From the NCBI RefSeq assembly GCF_902713425.1, contig NC_081244.1, positions 4,610,073 to 4,674,072 on the forward strand: 64,000 nt of DNA. The letters are read 5' to 3'. Shown in pieces: positions 45,193 through 56,460 of this stretch. The notes beneath the pieces are model-generated. The model saw only the letters and a program-made list of their open reading frames with translations, was not told the DNA's origin and did not search any database. The position numbers and the translations under genes were made by a program. Numbering within the stretch: position 1 is the first letter of the stretch; every line of letters begins with the position of its first letter. Source of the DNA: Acipenser ruthenus (taxonomy: Eukaryota > Chordata > Actinopteri > Acipenseriformes > Acipenseridae).

Positions 45193-45240
<48 letters not shown>
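45171..45240. repeat. self-complementary (ATT)n(AAT)n microsatellite
   Basis: About eight ATT units run directly into about 15 AAT units, so the two halves can pair as a hairpin. Confidence 0.95.
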
Positions 45241-45241
<1 letters not shown>

Positions 45242-45705
45242 TTAGTATTAGTCGCATTAGCAATGTAAAAGTTGTTCTGAGTCATACCTCTCTGCAGAAG
45301 TAGCCAATGCATCCTTAGTTACGAGTTACGAATGTCACGAATGCGGAAGTGAATTACATTTTTTTTTTTTTTTTTAACGATTAATTTTTGTCTCTCAGCG
45401 TTTCTGAATTCAGTTTCACATTTCACATGCTGTCACTTCACATAACAGCCTAATTTAACCATGCTGGATCAAAGAAAACAAGAAAGCGAGGGATTAATAC
45501 AAATCCTGTGAGCCGACCTTTAAAAACCTCAAAGAACTGTTTTATTATTATTGTTTAGCCAATCGGGTTAACACGCGAGTTTAACCTGTTTGATTACTTT
45601 GGCATAGACTGACAAGTCACGGTAGATAGGTGTCTGTGTCTATCATAATTGTTCTGAATTTAAGGCGGCCTCTTTTCAAAGAATATATATATTTAAAAAA
45701 AAACA
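45241..45705. other. intergenic, no gene seen
   Basis: Contains a T homopolymer near 45360-45375; nothing else recognised. Confidence 0.4.
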
Positions 45706-46808
45706 TTCCATCCCCTCACCACTCTCTGTGTGAAGAAGTGTCTCCTTCAACAACATGACTAGGAAACCCATTCCATCCCCTCCCCACTCTCTGTGTGAAG
45801 AAGTGTCTCCTTCAACAACATGACTAGGTAACCCATTCCATCCCCTCACCACTCTCTGTGTGAAGAAGAGTCTCCTTCAACAACATGACTAGGTAACCCA
45901 TTCCATCCCCTCACCACTCTCTGTGTGAAGAAGTGTCTCCTTCAACAACATGACTAGGAAACCCATTCCATCCCCTCACCACTCTCTGTGTGAAGAAGAG
46001 TCTCCTTCAACAACATGACTAGGTAACCCATTCCATCCCCTCACCACTCTCTGTGTGAAGAAGTCTCCTTCAGCAACATGACTAGGTAACCCATTCCATC
46101 CCCTCACCACTCTCTGTGTGAAGAAAAGTCTCCTTCAACAACATGACTAGGTAACCCATTCCATCCCCTCACCACTCTCTGTGTGAAGAAGAGTCTCCTT
46201 CAACAACATGACTAGGTAACCCATTCCATCCCCTCACCACTCTCTGTGTGAAGAAGTGTCTCCTTCAACAACATGACTAGGTAACCCATTCCATCCTCTC
46301 ACCACTCTCTGTGTGAAGAAGTGTCTCCTTCAACAACATGACTAGGTAACCCATTCCATCCCCTCACCACTCTCTGTGTGAAGAAGTGTCTCCTTCAACA
46401 ACATGACTAGGTAACCCATTCCATCCCCTCACCACTCTCTGTGTGAAGAAGAGACTCCTTCAGCAACATGACTAGGTAACCCATTCCATCCCCTCACCAC
46501 TCTCTGTGTGAAGAAGAGTCTCCTTCAGCAACATGACTAGGTAACCCATTCCATCCCCTCACCACTCTCTGTGTGAAGAAGAGTCTCCTTCAACAACATG
46601 ACTAGGTAACCCATTCCATCCCCTCACCACTCTCTGTGTGTGAAGAAGAGTCTCCTTCAACAACATGACTAGGTAACCCATTCCATCCCCTCACCACTCT
46701 CTGTGTGAAGAAGTGTCTCCTTCAACAACATGACTAGGTAACCCATTCCATCCCCTCACCACTCTCTGTGTGAAGAAGTGTCTCCTCCAGCAACATGATT
46801 AGGTAACC
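45706..46808. repeat. 65-bp satellite array 4 (largest)
   Basis: About 17 copies, same orientation as the other arrays. It ends directly against a SINE-like fragment. Confidence 0.95.
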
Positions 46809-46809
46809 C

Positions 46810-46905
46810 TCTCTGTGCGGTGAACCATGGATTGCCCTGCCGACCTAAGCCCTCCCTACCCTGGGTGGCACTCTGCCAATTGTGCGCCGCCCCCTAGGAA
46901 CCCCC
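46810..46905 (-). mobile_element. fragment of the fish SINE seen at 29094-29525
   Basis: Complement of the segment CTAGGGGGCGGCGCACAATTGG through GGGAGGGCTTAGGTCGGCAGG; short and truncated. Confidence 0.55.
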
Positions 46906-47578
46906 GGTTTAGTCTAGTGAATCAATTCAACAGATTTGTTCGTTTGATTCACTCTGATTCACTAACGTGAAATAAATACATCTTGCTGAACTACTTGGTT
47001 ATGAAAATTTGTTTGAACAAAAAAATCTGGCAGCAAGGGTCATTTAAGTTAAGACTGGACCATAAAAAATATATGTTCTAGCTAGACACATCATAATGTA
47101 CGTGAACTGTATGCAGGCCAATATACTCAAATATACTACTTAACACAAAACACATTACCGACAAGCTGTGAAAATGTGATATAGTAAACAGTACCACTAT
47201 GAAATGTGCCTTTTTATGCCTTCTGTCAGGACACTTGGTATTTCCTGCACATTTGACAGCAATGCTCATTAAGTTTTCTAATTCTGCAACTTTTCCACGG
47301 TCCCTGTTGATGCCGAATCCAGCGTAAGAAAATGGCTACTTCTGCATTTCTTTCTTTAGACTACTAGCCAATCAAACTCCTTTGCTCAGTCACATGGTGC
47401 ACCCTCTGTTGTGTACCCACCAGTTAGTTTCTTCCAAAGGTAATTCTGCACTTCCCACGGTTTCTTAAAGTTAAAAAAGTCCTTTCCTTTCGTTGAGAAT
47501 CCATAGCTTCTTTAAATTTCCAGTAAACTCAAAAAGCTGTTCCTTTGTGCGGAGTATCATAGTGACGTTGTATGGCAT
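46906..47578. other. intergenic, no gene seen
   Basis: Nothing recognised. Confidence 0.4.
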
Positions 47579-47960
47579 TGTGACAAACTGTGCTGCGCTT
47601 CCTACATGCAGGCCCGTCTTCACTTGTCTTTTTTTGTGTAAAAGAACAGCACTCCAACAAGCACAGGTAGGTTTTTTAAACAGGGCAGGCCTGTATGTTT
47701 ATTTTAAACAGAAAACAAAACGAACGAGACAAAAACCAACTACACATTTCAGTTCTAAACTAATAAACTGAATGGTAAGCTGTTTACTAGTGTCAAACAT
47801 ATATTTTCTCAAAGTATATACACTGTACCTTTCCTTCAGCTCCCTGGTAGTCTCTCCCTAATGAAGCTCTGGGCGTTCCTTTTATACGATGTGGCTGCTT
47901 CCAATAATCAAGTGTTTTTGGCAAATGTCAGTACTATTTACAGGCTCTTGCTCTGCCACA
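47579..47960 (-). mobile_element. candidate solo LTR
   Basis: Begins TGTGACAAAC, ends GCTCTGCCACA, with flanking 5-mers GGCAT and GGTAT (4 of 5 match). On the minus strand a TATAAAAGG box precedes a likely start site. It resembles the LTRs at 12793 and 16472 in layout, not in sequence. Looks like an old single LTR. Confidence 0.5.
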
Positions 47961-48604
47961 GGTATCATTTTTCATAACTGTTGTACTGCAAATCAGACAT
48001 GATGCCTTTACAGAAAAAATTATTCAGTGAAAAAAATAATCAACTGGGTAACGATTTTGGAATCTTCTGTGTTCCGCCTCCACCTTTCGCTTCCGTGACA
48101 TCTGATCCTGTGTGCTATTTGATTGGCTATTTCAGTACCTATGTGAGCTGTGATTGGCTTAATGGCGATGTCACTTATACAATGCAGACTGCACATGTTG
48201 AATATGAGTGTTATATTAAAGAGGTGGGTTGTTTAAAAAAATTACAAAACGATATAGTACAATGTAATTTTAGGCACTAATGGGCTGGCCGTATGCATTA
48301 AAGGAGAAAGAAAAATATATTTTTTACATCAGACAAGGAATACATAGTAAAAGTAAAAGGTAAACACTTCAGTTTCACTTTACATTGCCTCTGCCTGTCC
48401 CCTGCTGAGTGCTGTGTCTGTTGATCGCTCATTTTCGGTCAATGTAAGCCACCTCCACTTTCACAATAAGCTACTGACCAAAAGATTCGCCTGGACTGCT
48501 GAGGCTTTTGATATCGCGGTAAGTCTCTGACATTATCGTGCATATTAAATTATCATTCACAATACATGTAGTGTGCCCCAATCTTTTCTTTGTTCCAGGC
48601 TAAA
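47961..48604. other. intergenic, no gene seen
   Basis: No recognised exon. A short stretch near 48400-48520 hints at a hAT-type C-terminus but is too degraded to call. Confidence 0.35.
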
Positions 48605-49062
48605 CATGACTAGGTAACCCATTCCATCCCCTCCCCACTCTCTGTGTGAAGAAGAGTCTCCTTCAGCAACATGACTAGGTAACCCATTCCATCCCCTCCC
48701 CACTCTCTGTGTGAAGAAGAGTCTCCTTCAGCAACATGACTAGGTAACCCATTCTATCCCCTCACCACTCTCTGTGTGAAGAAGTGTCTCCTTCAACAAC
48801 ATGACTAGGTAACCCATTCCATCCCCTCACCACTCTCTGTGTGAAGAAGAGTCTCCTTCAACAACATGACTAGGTAACCCATTCCATCCCCTCACTACTC
48901 TCTGTGTGAAGAAGAGTCTCCTTCAACAACATGACTAGGTAACCCATTCCATCCCCTCACCACTCTCTATGTGAAGAAGAGTCTCCTTCAGCAACATGAC
49001 TAGGTAACCCATTCCATCCCCTCACTACTCTCTGTGTGAAGAAGTGACTCCTTCAACAACAT
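48605..49062. repeat. 65-bp satellite array 5
   Basis: About seven copies, same orientation. Confidence 0.95.
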
Positions 49063-49604
49063 GTCATAAATCTAGTTCCAAAATGGTTCTGGTTCTCTGT
49101 TTGACTTTCTTGATCCGTTTTAGGATTTGATCAAGTTGCCACCAACACTTCTATTTTCTTAATTAAACAGATGAATGCATATGGTCTGGGGTTAGTCTGA
49201 GAAGATTGCTCTTCCCAAAGGCCACAATGTTTTTTTTGTATTGAGAAGAGCAATACTGATCACCGTATTCTGTGTGGTCTCTCCAAGACATTACCGGTGT
49301 ACAGACACCTCATCACGACCTATAAGCATGCCGAGAACTACATTAAAATAAAACAAACCGGAAATTAAATAACAGGGAAAAAAGGAACATTGTTAATGAA
49401 CACGACAAAGTCGTGTTGTCTGATCCCCTTGAAATCTTGTCTTATTTCCATATTTCACTTGGACTGAGTTGAAACCAGTTTGAAATCAGTCCAGTTAGTT
49501 TCCATTGGCAGCTGACAGACCAGTTTGAATTGGGACTGTGTTTGAGAAGATGGTTAAACCACGCCTCTACCTGGAAACTGAAGTAACCAGCTGGCACAAC
49601 CAGT
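49063..49604. other. intergenic downstream of the FADD-like gene
   Basis: Contains degraded LINE-like sequence to about 49320; nothing else recognised. Confidence 0.4.
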
Positions 49605-49842
49605 TTACAAAATGTCTGCCAAGTCCTCTCTCTCCATGCTTATCATGTGATTAAACAGAGTTCCAACAGTCGCTTCTCCGATTTTATTCTAGACAAAAAA
49701 AAAAAGAAAGAAAAATATAGTTTTGCACGGGAAATGTTTAGAAATTCAATATATATATACCATTTTATTTTTACAAAGTTGCAAAGCAACAAATATGCGA
49801 ACATGTTATTTTGATTAAATTAATAGACAAGTTTGAAGCAAG

Positions 49843-49902
<60 letters not shown>

Positions 49903-52900
49903 CATAATAGTACTACAGCATTTCATGTTAGATTTTAAAATGTCACATTTTTCAGTGTTTTTCATTTTTCATTAAATATATGGAAAACTACACAGCGGTA
50001 TGTAATTCAATATGTTAACATAACATTATTCAGCAGGTTTCATTGGACACCATGAAGCATAATGAATCAATTGTATAAGGTGATACAAAACTTTTGGCCA
50101 GTGCTCTTAACAACAGTTGTCGCTCCTGCTCCTCAGATTAGTCACCTCGCTGCTGGCATTGTACAAATCTGAATGTTAAAACATGGCAAAAGTGGACATG
50201 TGTCTACCAACACTAAGAACAAGACAAGAAACCCTGATCCACAGCAGACGAGAACTTGAAGCACACATGAAAGCTTCTGACTAAATGGGAAGAACTGTTT
50301 TAGCTTTTAAGTTTAATTACTCAATTTCTGAATGTTTTACTAGGCCATAGACAAGGCAACAACTTTATTACACAAATGAGATCATAAACAGCCTAGTAAT
50401 GACTGACTTACGGTATGTGAAATCTTGCGGAAAATGCAAAGTGTGACACGCAGTCTCTTCACAATACCTTTTTAAAATGCGGGATAATAAATGGCACAGT
50501 ATAGTTTGCAGTGTGTTGAGTATTACCTTCCAGGAGTCCAGCACCTTTTCTGCTGGGTTGCTGCAGTTCTGTCTCCAGAGGTCTCTGTAGGTGGCTGGGA
50601 TGCCAAGCTTGTCTGCTAGCCAGCGCCAGTCATGTCCTGGGCAAAGACAGAAGGGCAGGGTCAAAGGGGAAGGTCAAAGCATGCAATGTGGGGCACATGC
50701 TGTAGATGTGTGCAGTTCCTTATCTGTACACACAAAATACAGGGCTAGAATATATAGCAGACCCTGATGTTGATGTGATCCAGCCCTCTGAAATGTCTTT
50801 ATACTATATAGCACTAGATCCTGATATTGATGCGATCCAGCCCTCTGAAATGTCTTTATACTATATAGCACTAGACCCTGATATTGATGCGATCCAGCCC
50901 TCTGAAATGTCTTTATAATATATAGCACTAGACCTTGATATTGATGCGATCCAGCCCTCTGAAATGTCTTTATAATATACAGCACTAGACCCTGATATTG
51001 ATGCGATCCAGCCCTCTGAAATGTCTTTATAATATACAGCACTAGACCCTGATATTGATGCGATCCAGCCCTCTGAAATGTCTTTATAATATATAGCACT
51101 AGACCCTGATATTGATGCGATCCAGCCCTCTGAAATGTCATTAGCCCTTTGACAATTATTTTAATTAGATAGTTTTGTATCTTACAGAGATGAAGTCACA
51201 CTAGAATCAGCTATAAGACATAAGATACAAGGTGACCACAATAATCATGCTTACCTTAAATCACGTTGTAACTCCCACTGAACGCAACTTTTTTTTTCTG
51301 TGTTTTAAATACGAATCCCTGCCACTGTTCTCTCCTACAAGTGGTGACTGAGTTCAAGTCATTTTAATGACATGGCACTCAGCACCTTTCTGCATCTCTT
51401 TCTGGATAAACTGGCTGTCTACAGTAAGCGAGAGGAACATCTCGGTGGCTCTTTTTCAGTAATACCACAGCGATTCTTCCAATCCGGTTATAAAGCCTTT
51501 GAACCTGTACTGTACGGAGGTGTACTGTACTGCTCCCAGTCTGCACTCACCGTCCGCTCGCTTCACACTGAGAGCCACGGTGAACTGGTGCCAGATCAAG
51601 AAGGGCAGGTCTTTGACGAACACGTCTGGGTTTAGCTTCGGACCTGCAACAGGAAGACAAACCATGTCAAGAAGATGAAGATGAAGAAAATAAGTGGGAG
51701 TTTTTGTAAGTGAGACATGGGGGGGGTGAGAAGGTTCAGAAAAAAATAAAATAAAAAATGATATACATTATATATGCAGTGCTAAGTTTGGACTATCTGG
51801 GTTATCTTACCTTGCAGACTCCTGCTGGACTTTGCAGAGCAACCAGTCGGTGAATCTAAAACAGGGGAAGACCCCTCCTGCTCCAGTGGGCATCTCTCCT
51901 TTCCCAGCATCCCCTGCGGTGAGCGGCTGCCGTTTCCCAGCATCCCCTGCGGTGAGCGGCTGCCGTTTCCCAGCATCCCCTGCGGTGAGCAGCTCTCCTT
52001 TCCCAGCATCCCCTGCGGTGAGCAGCTCTCCTTTCCCAGCATCCCCTGCGGTGAGCAGCTCTCCTTTCCCAGCATCCCCTGCGGTGAGCAGCTCTCCTTT
52101 CCCAGCATCCCCTGCGGTGAGCGGCTGTCATTTCCCAGCATCCCCTGCGGTGAGCGGCTGTCATTTCCCAGCATCCCCTGCGGTGAGCGGCTGTCGCTTC
52201 CCAGCACCCCCTGTGCTGAGCGGCTGGGGGTCAGAGCAGTGGGCGTGTTCTGTGCCGAACCCGGTCTGAAATGGTTTTCGTCGCTCTCCTCCGGTTCGTT
52301 CATGGGCTGGGTACCAAGGAGGCAGCTCCCAGACTCTGATACTGGAGGGTGGGCGCTGATGAACAAACCATCGCCTGATGTGTCTCCGATGTTCAGTCGC
52401 TGGAAATCCTGGACGCAATCGCTGCTGAGTCCACTGAGAAATACTGGGAAGAGTGACGTTAAAGTTGTAACATTTTCCAGCCTCTCAGTAACCCTGAATT
52501 GTGTTATTTAAACCAATGTTTGGGGTATATCACTGTCAAAACAGTATGGTACAAAGTTTGGAAACAACAAAAGACTAGGGGTGAACAGAATGGTCCCCTA
52601 GGACTTGCTCATTAAATATCTTGGTATCCCTGAACAGGGTCATTGTCTCCTCTTTAAAAATATGCTGAGGATTTCAATGAGCAATCTGTCTCACAAATTC
52701 AGTGGATTGTTGTTTTTATAAACACAGGAAGTTAATGGTAACGGGATGTCAGGCACAGTTTTTTCATAAATATGGGCCTTGTGAGAAAGGTATTTTAAAC
52801 AAGCATGTATTATTCCTGTAACCACTGATTGCGTACAGACGTTTCGGCTGTGTCTTTGAGTATCTCTACATAGAACATGTAAATTAATCACGTTACAGAA

Positions 52901-53275
52901 CGGTATGTTTACATTTTGAGGAAGTGTTGAAAGAAAGAAAGAAAGAAAGAAAGAAATACCTGTCTCTCGCAGAACGGCGGCTCTGTCTTCGTACTCCGAG
53001 CAGAGCCGGGTTAGGTGTCCCAGCTCCAGCGTATCAAACTGGGCTTTAAGAGGCTCTATGTTGGTGAGGGAAACGTGGTCACCTTCCAACAGCATCACCA
53101 GGAACTGGCTGATATCTGTCGCCGATTCGAGTTTCTGTTTAGGGACTATCCCGGCCCACAGCGTCTTGAACCATTGAAAACAGTTTTGGTCCCCTAAGTT
53201 TCGGGATATTTGCACGACCAGCTTGTTAAATTCCATCCTCAGTCGCCTTAGATGTTCGGGACTCGCTGTATCCAT
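49605..53275 (-). CDS. FADD-like adaptor: DED, 11-aa repeat exon, death domain
   Basis: Five coding exons on minus: 52960-53275, 51811-52443, 51551-51643, 50527-50636, 49605-49688. Phases agree (1,1,1,0) and give 411 aa with no stop. Residues 1-105 resemble the FADD death effector domain in spacing and pattern (FNKLVVQISRNLGDQN, VPKQKLESATDISQFLVMLL, LTRLCSEYED). Residues 106-316 are low complexity, with about ten tandem SPQGMLGxxSR units of 11 residues. Residues 317-411 are a death domain (FTVALSVKRAD, HDWRWLADKLGI, LFNHMISMEREDLADIL). FADD joins death receptors to caspase-8; domain order here is the same, but a long repeat linker is inserted and the DD is split by two introns, unlike FADD. 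A strong IRF-type element lies about 95-115 bases upstream. The DD is paralogous to that of the PYD-DED-DD gene. Confidence 0.8.
49844..49899. repeat. (AT)n microsatellite
   Basis: About 27 AT units in the last intron of the FADD-like gene. Confidence 0.95.
49965..50110. repeat. dispersed repeat, family unassigned (copy 1)
   Basis: Shares ATTCAATATGTTAACATAAC and ATTCAGCAGGTTTCATT with 56300-56460, the inverted copy 56950-57095 and the short copy at 62195-62243. Confidence 0.65.
50759..51139. repeat. 57-bp minisatellite (about 7 copies) in the FADD-like gene
   Basis: Same unit and same intron position (between the first two death-domain exons) as the 31-copy array at 36726-38519. The 120 bases between the exon and the array are also near-identical in the two genes. 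Confidence 0.96.
51875..52215. repeat. 33-bp coding minisatellite in the FADD-like gene
   Basis: About ten in-frame copies of a unit containing CCCAGCATCCCCTGCGGTGAG, encoding SPQGMLG plus four variable residues (GNDSR, GKESC, GNGSR). Confidence 0.95.
52927..52957. repeat. (GAAA)n microsatellite at a splice donor
   Basis: On minus the donor of exon 1 of the FADD-like gene reads CAG|GTATTTCTTTCTTTC, so the tetranucleotide run begins within the donor region. Confidence 0.9.
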
Positions 53276-53367
53276 ATTTTACTCTACAATAAAATGCCAA
53301 ATTCAGCCAAACTCGGTAAATCAGGTGGCGACAGAAGAAGGCAGTAAGGTCTATTTGTAAGCGCAAT

Positions 53368-53390
53368 GAAAGAGAAACGAAAGTGAAAGT
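53368..53390. promoter_or_regulatory. IRF/ISRE element upstream of the FADD-like gene
   Basis: Four GAAA half-sites in 23 bases; the right part, GAAAGTGAAAGT, matches the IRF-binding PRDI/ISRE form. It lies 93-115 bases upstream of the ATG. Indicates interferon-inducible control. Confidence 0.65.
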
Positions 53391-53865
53391 CCTGTAATAA
53401 GGAAGTCATTATAGCGATACGTGATGTAACGTGAACCACCCCCCACGCACACCCCGAAAGACAGTGAGCTTAGTCGTTGGAAAGTCCAAAAAGCTGAAGT
53501 CGAAATGCCCCATTCAAAGCCAGCGTGTCGACTTGAAGGATTGACCGTCCCACAGATCGAAAAAGCCCACTGTATAAACTGCCATTATCATAATAAAAAC
53601 ACGAAAACGATTCACCGTTTTACCTCCAGATTGGTATTGAATTGAAGTTATTGGTAAGACGGCTCTATTCGCCACTATTCAGTAGACTGTATTACCTATC
53701 TGTTTTATAAATTCAGTTTCAAGTTTACAGCATGATGGTCACACAATTTTAACAATTTTCAAACAGGAGAACAGAAGACAATTTACAAACTACCAGTTCC
53801 TATAGTAGCTGATTGATGTCAAAACTTTGTCAAGTCGGGTCTTAACGGATCTCAGTGATTCTGCC
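53391..53865. other. upstream flank of the FADD-like gene
   Basis: No gene recognised. From about 53770 the sequence is degraded LINE 3' end leading into array 6. Confidence 0.45.
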
Positions 53866-54715
53866 TCAACAACATGACTAGGTAACCCATTCCATCCCCT
53901 CACCACTCTGTGTGAAGAAGTGTCTCCTTCAGCAACATGACTAGGTAACCCATTCCATCCCCTCACCACTCTCTGTGTGAAGAAGAGTCTCCTTCAACAA
54001 CATGACTAGGTAACCCATTCCATCCCCTCACCACTCTGTGTGAAGAAGTGTCTCCTTCAGCAACATGACTAGGTAACCCATTCCATCCCCTCACCACTCT
54101 CTGTGTGAAGAAGAGTCTCCTTCAACAACATGACTAGGTAACCCATTCCATCCCCTCACCACTCTCTGTGTGAAGAAGAGTCTCCTTCAGCAACATGACT
54201 AGGTAACCCATTCCATCCCCTCACCACTCTCTGTGTGAAGAAGAGTCTCCTTCAACAACATGACTAGGTAACCCATTCCATCCCCTCACCACTCTCTGTG
54301 TGAAGAAGAGTCTCCTTCAACAACATGACTATGTAACCCATTCCATCCCCTCACCACTCTCTGTGTGAAGAAGTGTCTCCTTCAACAACATGACTAGGTA
54401 ACCCATTCCATCCCCTCACCACTCCCTGTGTGAAGAAGAGTCTCCTTCAACAACATGACTAGGTAACCCATTCCATCCCCTCACCATTCTCTGTGTGAAG
54501 AAGAGTCTCCTTCAACAACATGACTAGGTAACCCATTCCATCCCCTCACCACTCTCTGTGTGAAGAAGTGTCTCCTTCAGCAACATGACTAGGTAACCCA
54601 TTCCATCCCCTCACCACTCTCTGTGTGAAGAAGTGTCTCCTTCAACAACATGACTAGGTAACGCATTCCCTCCCCTCAACACTGTCTGTGTGAAGAAGTG
54701 TCTTCTTCCCTCTGT
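53866..54715. repeat. 65-bp satellite array 6
   Basis: About 13 copies, same orientation, with LINE sequence at both borders. Confidence 0.95.
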
Positions 54716-54856
54716 CCTAAGTCTGTCTCCACTTCATTTCAAACTTTTTAAAGGGAGGTTTCAGTTTGCTTGGCTTGCTTTCATGTTGGCTGGTTAATGT
54801 TTCACTTACTTGGTCACCTGTGACTTCAGGGGCAAAGCATGCCACTGGCTGCAAAG

Positions 54857-55990
54857 CATTTCGGTTACTATGCTAAATTAAAAGTCTGCACAGTATGGGT
54901 ATTACATGTCGTTAAACTTAGAAAAGGGAAGGCGCAGTTTTTGTCAGTTTAATGTGAAAACAGGAATCGTGATAAATAGGCCTACACTATATTCACATAA
55001 GACACATTAAAGAAAAATAAATACACTCATCTGGACACCGTGTCGTGTGTTATTGCTTCATAGTCCCCCCATATATATTGAACCCCCTTTAATATGGTTT
55101 CAAGGACTGCGCACAATAGCTTCTTCAGGGTTACCAGATTTCCAGAGTTAAAAAAAAAACAGCAATTGTTTTTTCTTCTTCAATTCATTGTAGCAACTCT
55201 GGAGCACTTAAAATAAGTGTATAATAAAACAACCAAACTATCTTTATATTATTAAGCAAGAGCGCCATCTAGTGACCAGCAGTGTACCCTTATAAAAGTT
55301 TCCTATCGTAAAAGCATAGCAAAGTGTAATCGAGCACAGTGAAAGCATGGTAAAGCATAGGGAAGCATTGTAAAGCACAGAGAGGTCTGGTAAAGCATAG
55401 GGAAGCATTGTAAAGCACAGAGAGGTATGGTAAAGCATAGGGAAGCATTATAAAGCACAGAGAGGTCTGGTAAAGCATAGGGAAGCATTGTAAAGCACAG
55501 AGAGGTCTGGTAAAGCATAGCGAAGCATTGTAAAGCACAGAGAGGTCTGGTAAAGCATAGGGAAGCATTGTAAAGCACAGAGAGGTGTGGTAAAGCATAG
55601 GGAAGCATTGTAAAGAACAGAGAGGTCTGGTAAAGCATAGGGAAGCATTGTAAAGCACACAGAGGTCTGGTAAAGCATAGGGAAGCATTGTAAAGCACAG
55701 AGAGGTCTGGTAAAGCATAGGGAAGCATTGTAAAGCACAGAGAGGTCTGGTAAAGCATAGGGAAGCATTGTAAAGCACAGAGAGGTCTGGTAAAGCATAG
55801 GGAAGCATTGTAAAGCACAGAGACGTCTGGTAAAGCATAGGGAAGCATTGTAAAGCACAGAGAGGTCTGGTAAAGCATAGGGAAGCATTGTAAAGCACAG
55901 AGAGGTCTGGTAAAGCATAGGGAAGCATTGTGAAGCACAGAGAGGTCTGGTAAAGCATAGGCAAGCACTGTAAAGCACAGCATGGTAAAC
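54857..55990 (+). repeat. left arm of a large inverted repeat
   Basis: Pairs with 57122-57873 on the other strand. Unique part 54857-55330 (for example ACACGACACGGTGTCC complement, GAGCGCCATCTAGTGACC) plus a 40-bp array. The arms differ mainly in array copy number. Confidence 0.9.
55337..55978. repeat. 40-bp minisatellite, about 16 copies
   Basis: Unit contains AAAGCATAGGGAAGCATTG and CACAGAGAGGTCTGG. Confidence 0.97.
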
Positions 55991-56055
55991 TAACCCTTAT
56001 AAAAGTCTCCCACAGTAAAATCTCACAAAAGTCTACAGGAAGAAGTTGTACAGTA

Positions 56056-56293
56056 TTATTATTTGATTATTTAGCAGACGCCTTTAGCCAGGGCGACTTA
56101 CAGAGACTAGAGTGTGTGAACTATGCATCAGCTGCAGAGTCACTTACAACTACGTCTTACCCGAAAGACGGAGCACAAGGAGGTCAAGGGACTTGCTCAG
56201 GGTCACACAATGAGTCAGTGGCTGAGGTGGGATTTTAACCAGGGATCTCCTGGTTACAAGCCCTTTTCTTTAACCACTGGACCACACAGTCCC
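56056..56293 (-). mobile_element. CORE-type SINE (family 1)
   Basis: Tail TTAGCAGACGCCTTTAGCC on the left, CORE-like middle, tRNA-like head ending ACCACTGGACCACACAG on the right. It is inside the spacer of the inverted repeat. Confidence 0.8.
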
Positions 56294-56299
56294 ATTGTT

Positions 56300-56460
56300 C
56301 CATTTGTCATTAGGCATATGGAAAACTCCAAAGCGGTGTGTAATTCAATATGTTAACGTAACATTATTCAGCAGGTTTCATTCGACTTCATGAAACAAAA
56401 TGAAATGAATTCTATAGGGCAATGCAAATCTTTTTGCCCATAGTTGTTGGTGCTCAGTTG
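56300..56460. repeat. dispersed repeat, family unassigned (copy 2)
   Basis: Inverted relative to 56950-57095; the two bracket about 490 bases inside the larger inverted repeat. Confidence 0.65.

Noticed and set aside
48400-48520. Possible hAT transposase C-terminal segment or spliced exon before a GTAAGT
   Set aside because: Only a short, ambiguous similarity; no supporting frame on either side.
33950-54715. Regular 65-bp arrays that look superficially like CRISPR arrays
   Set aside because: There are no variable spacers: whole units are near-identical and derive from LINE sequence, in a vertebrate genome.
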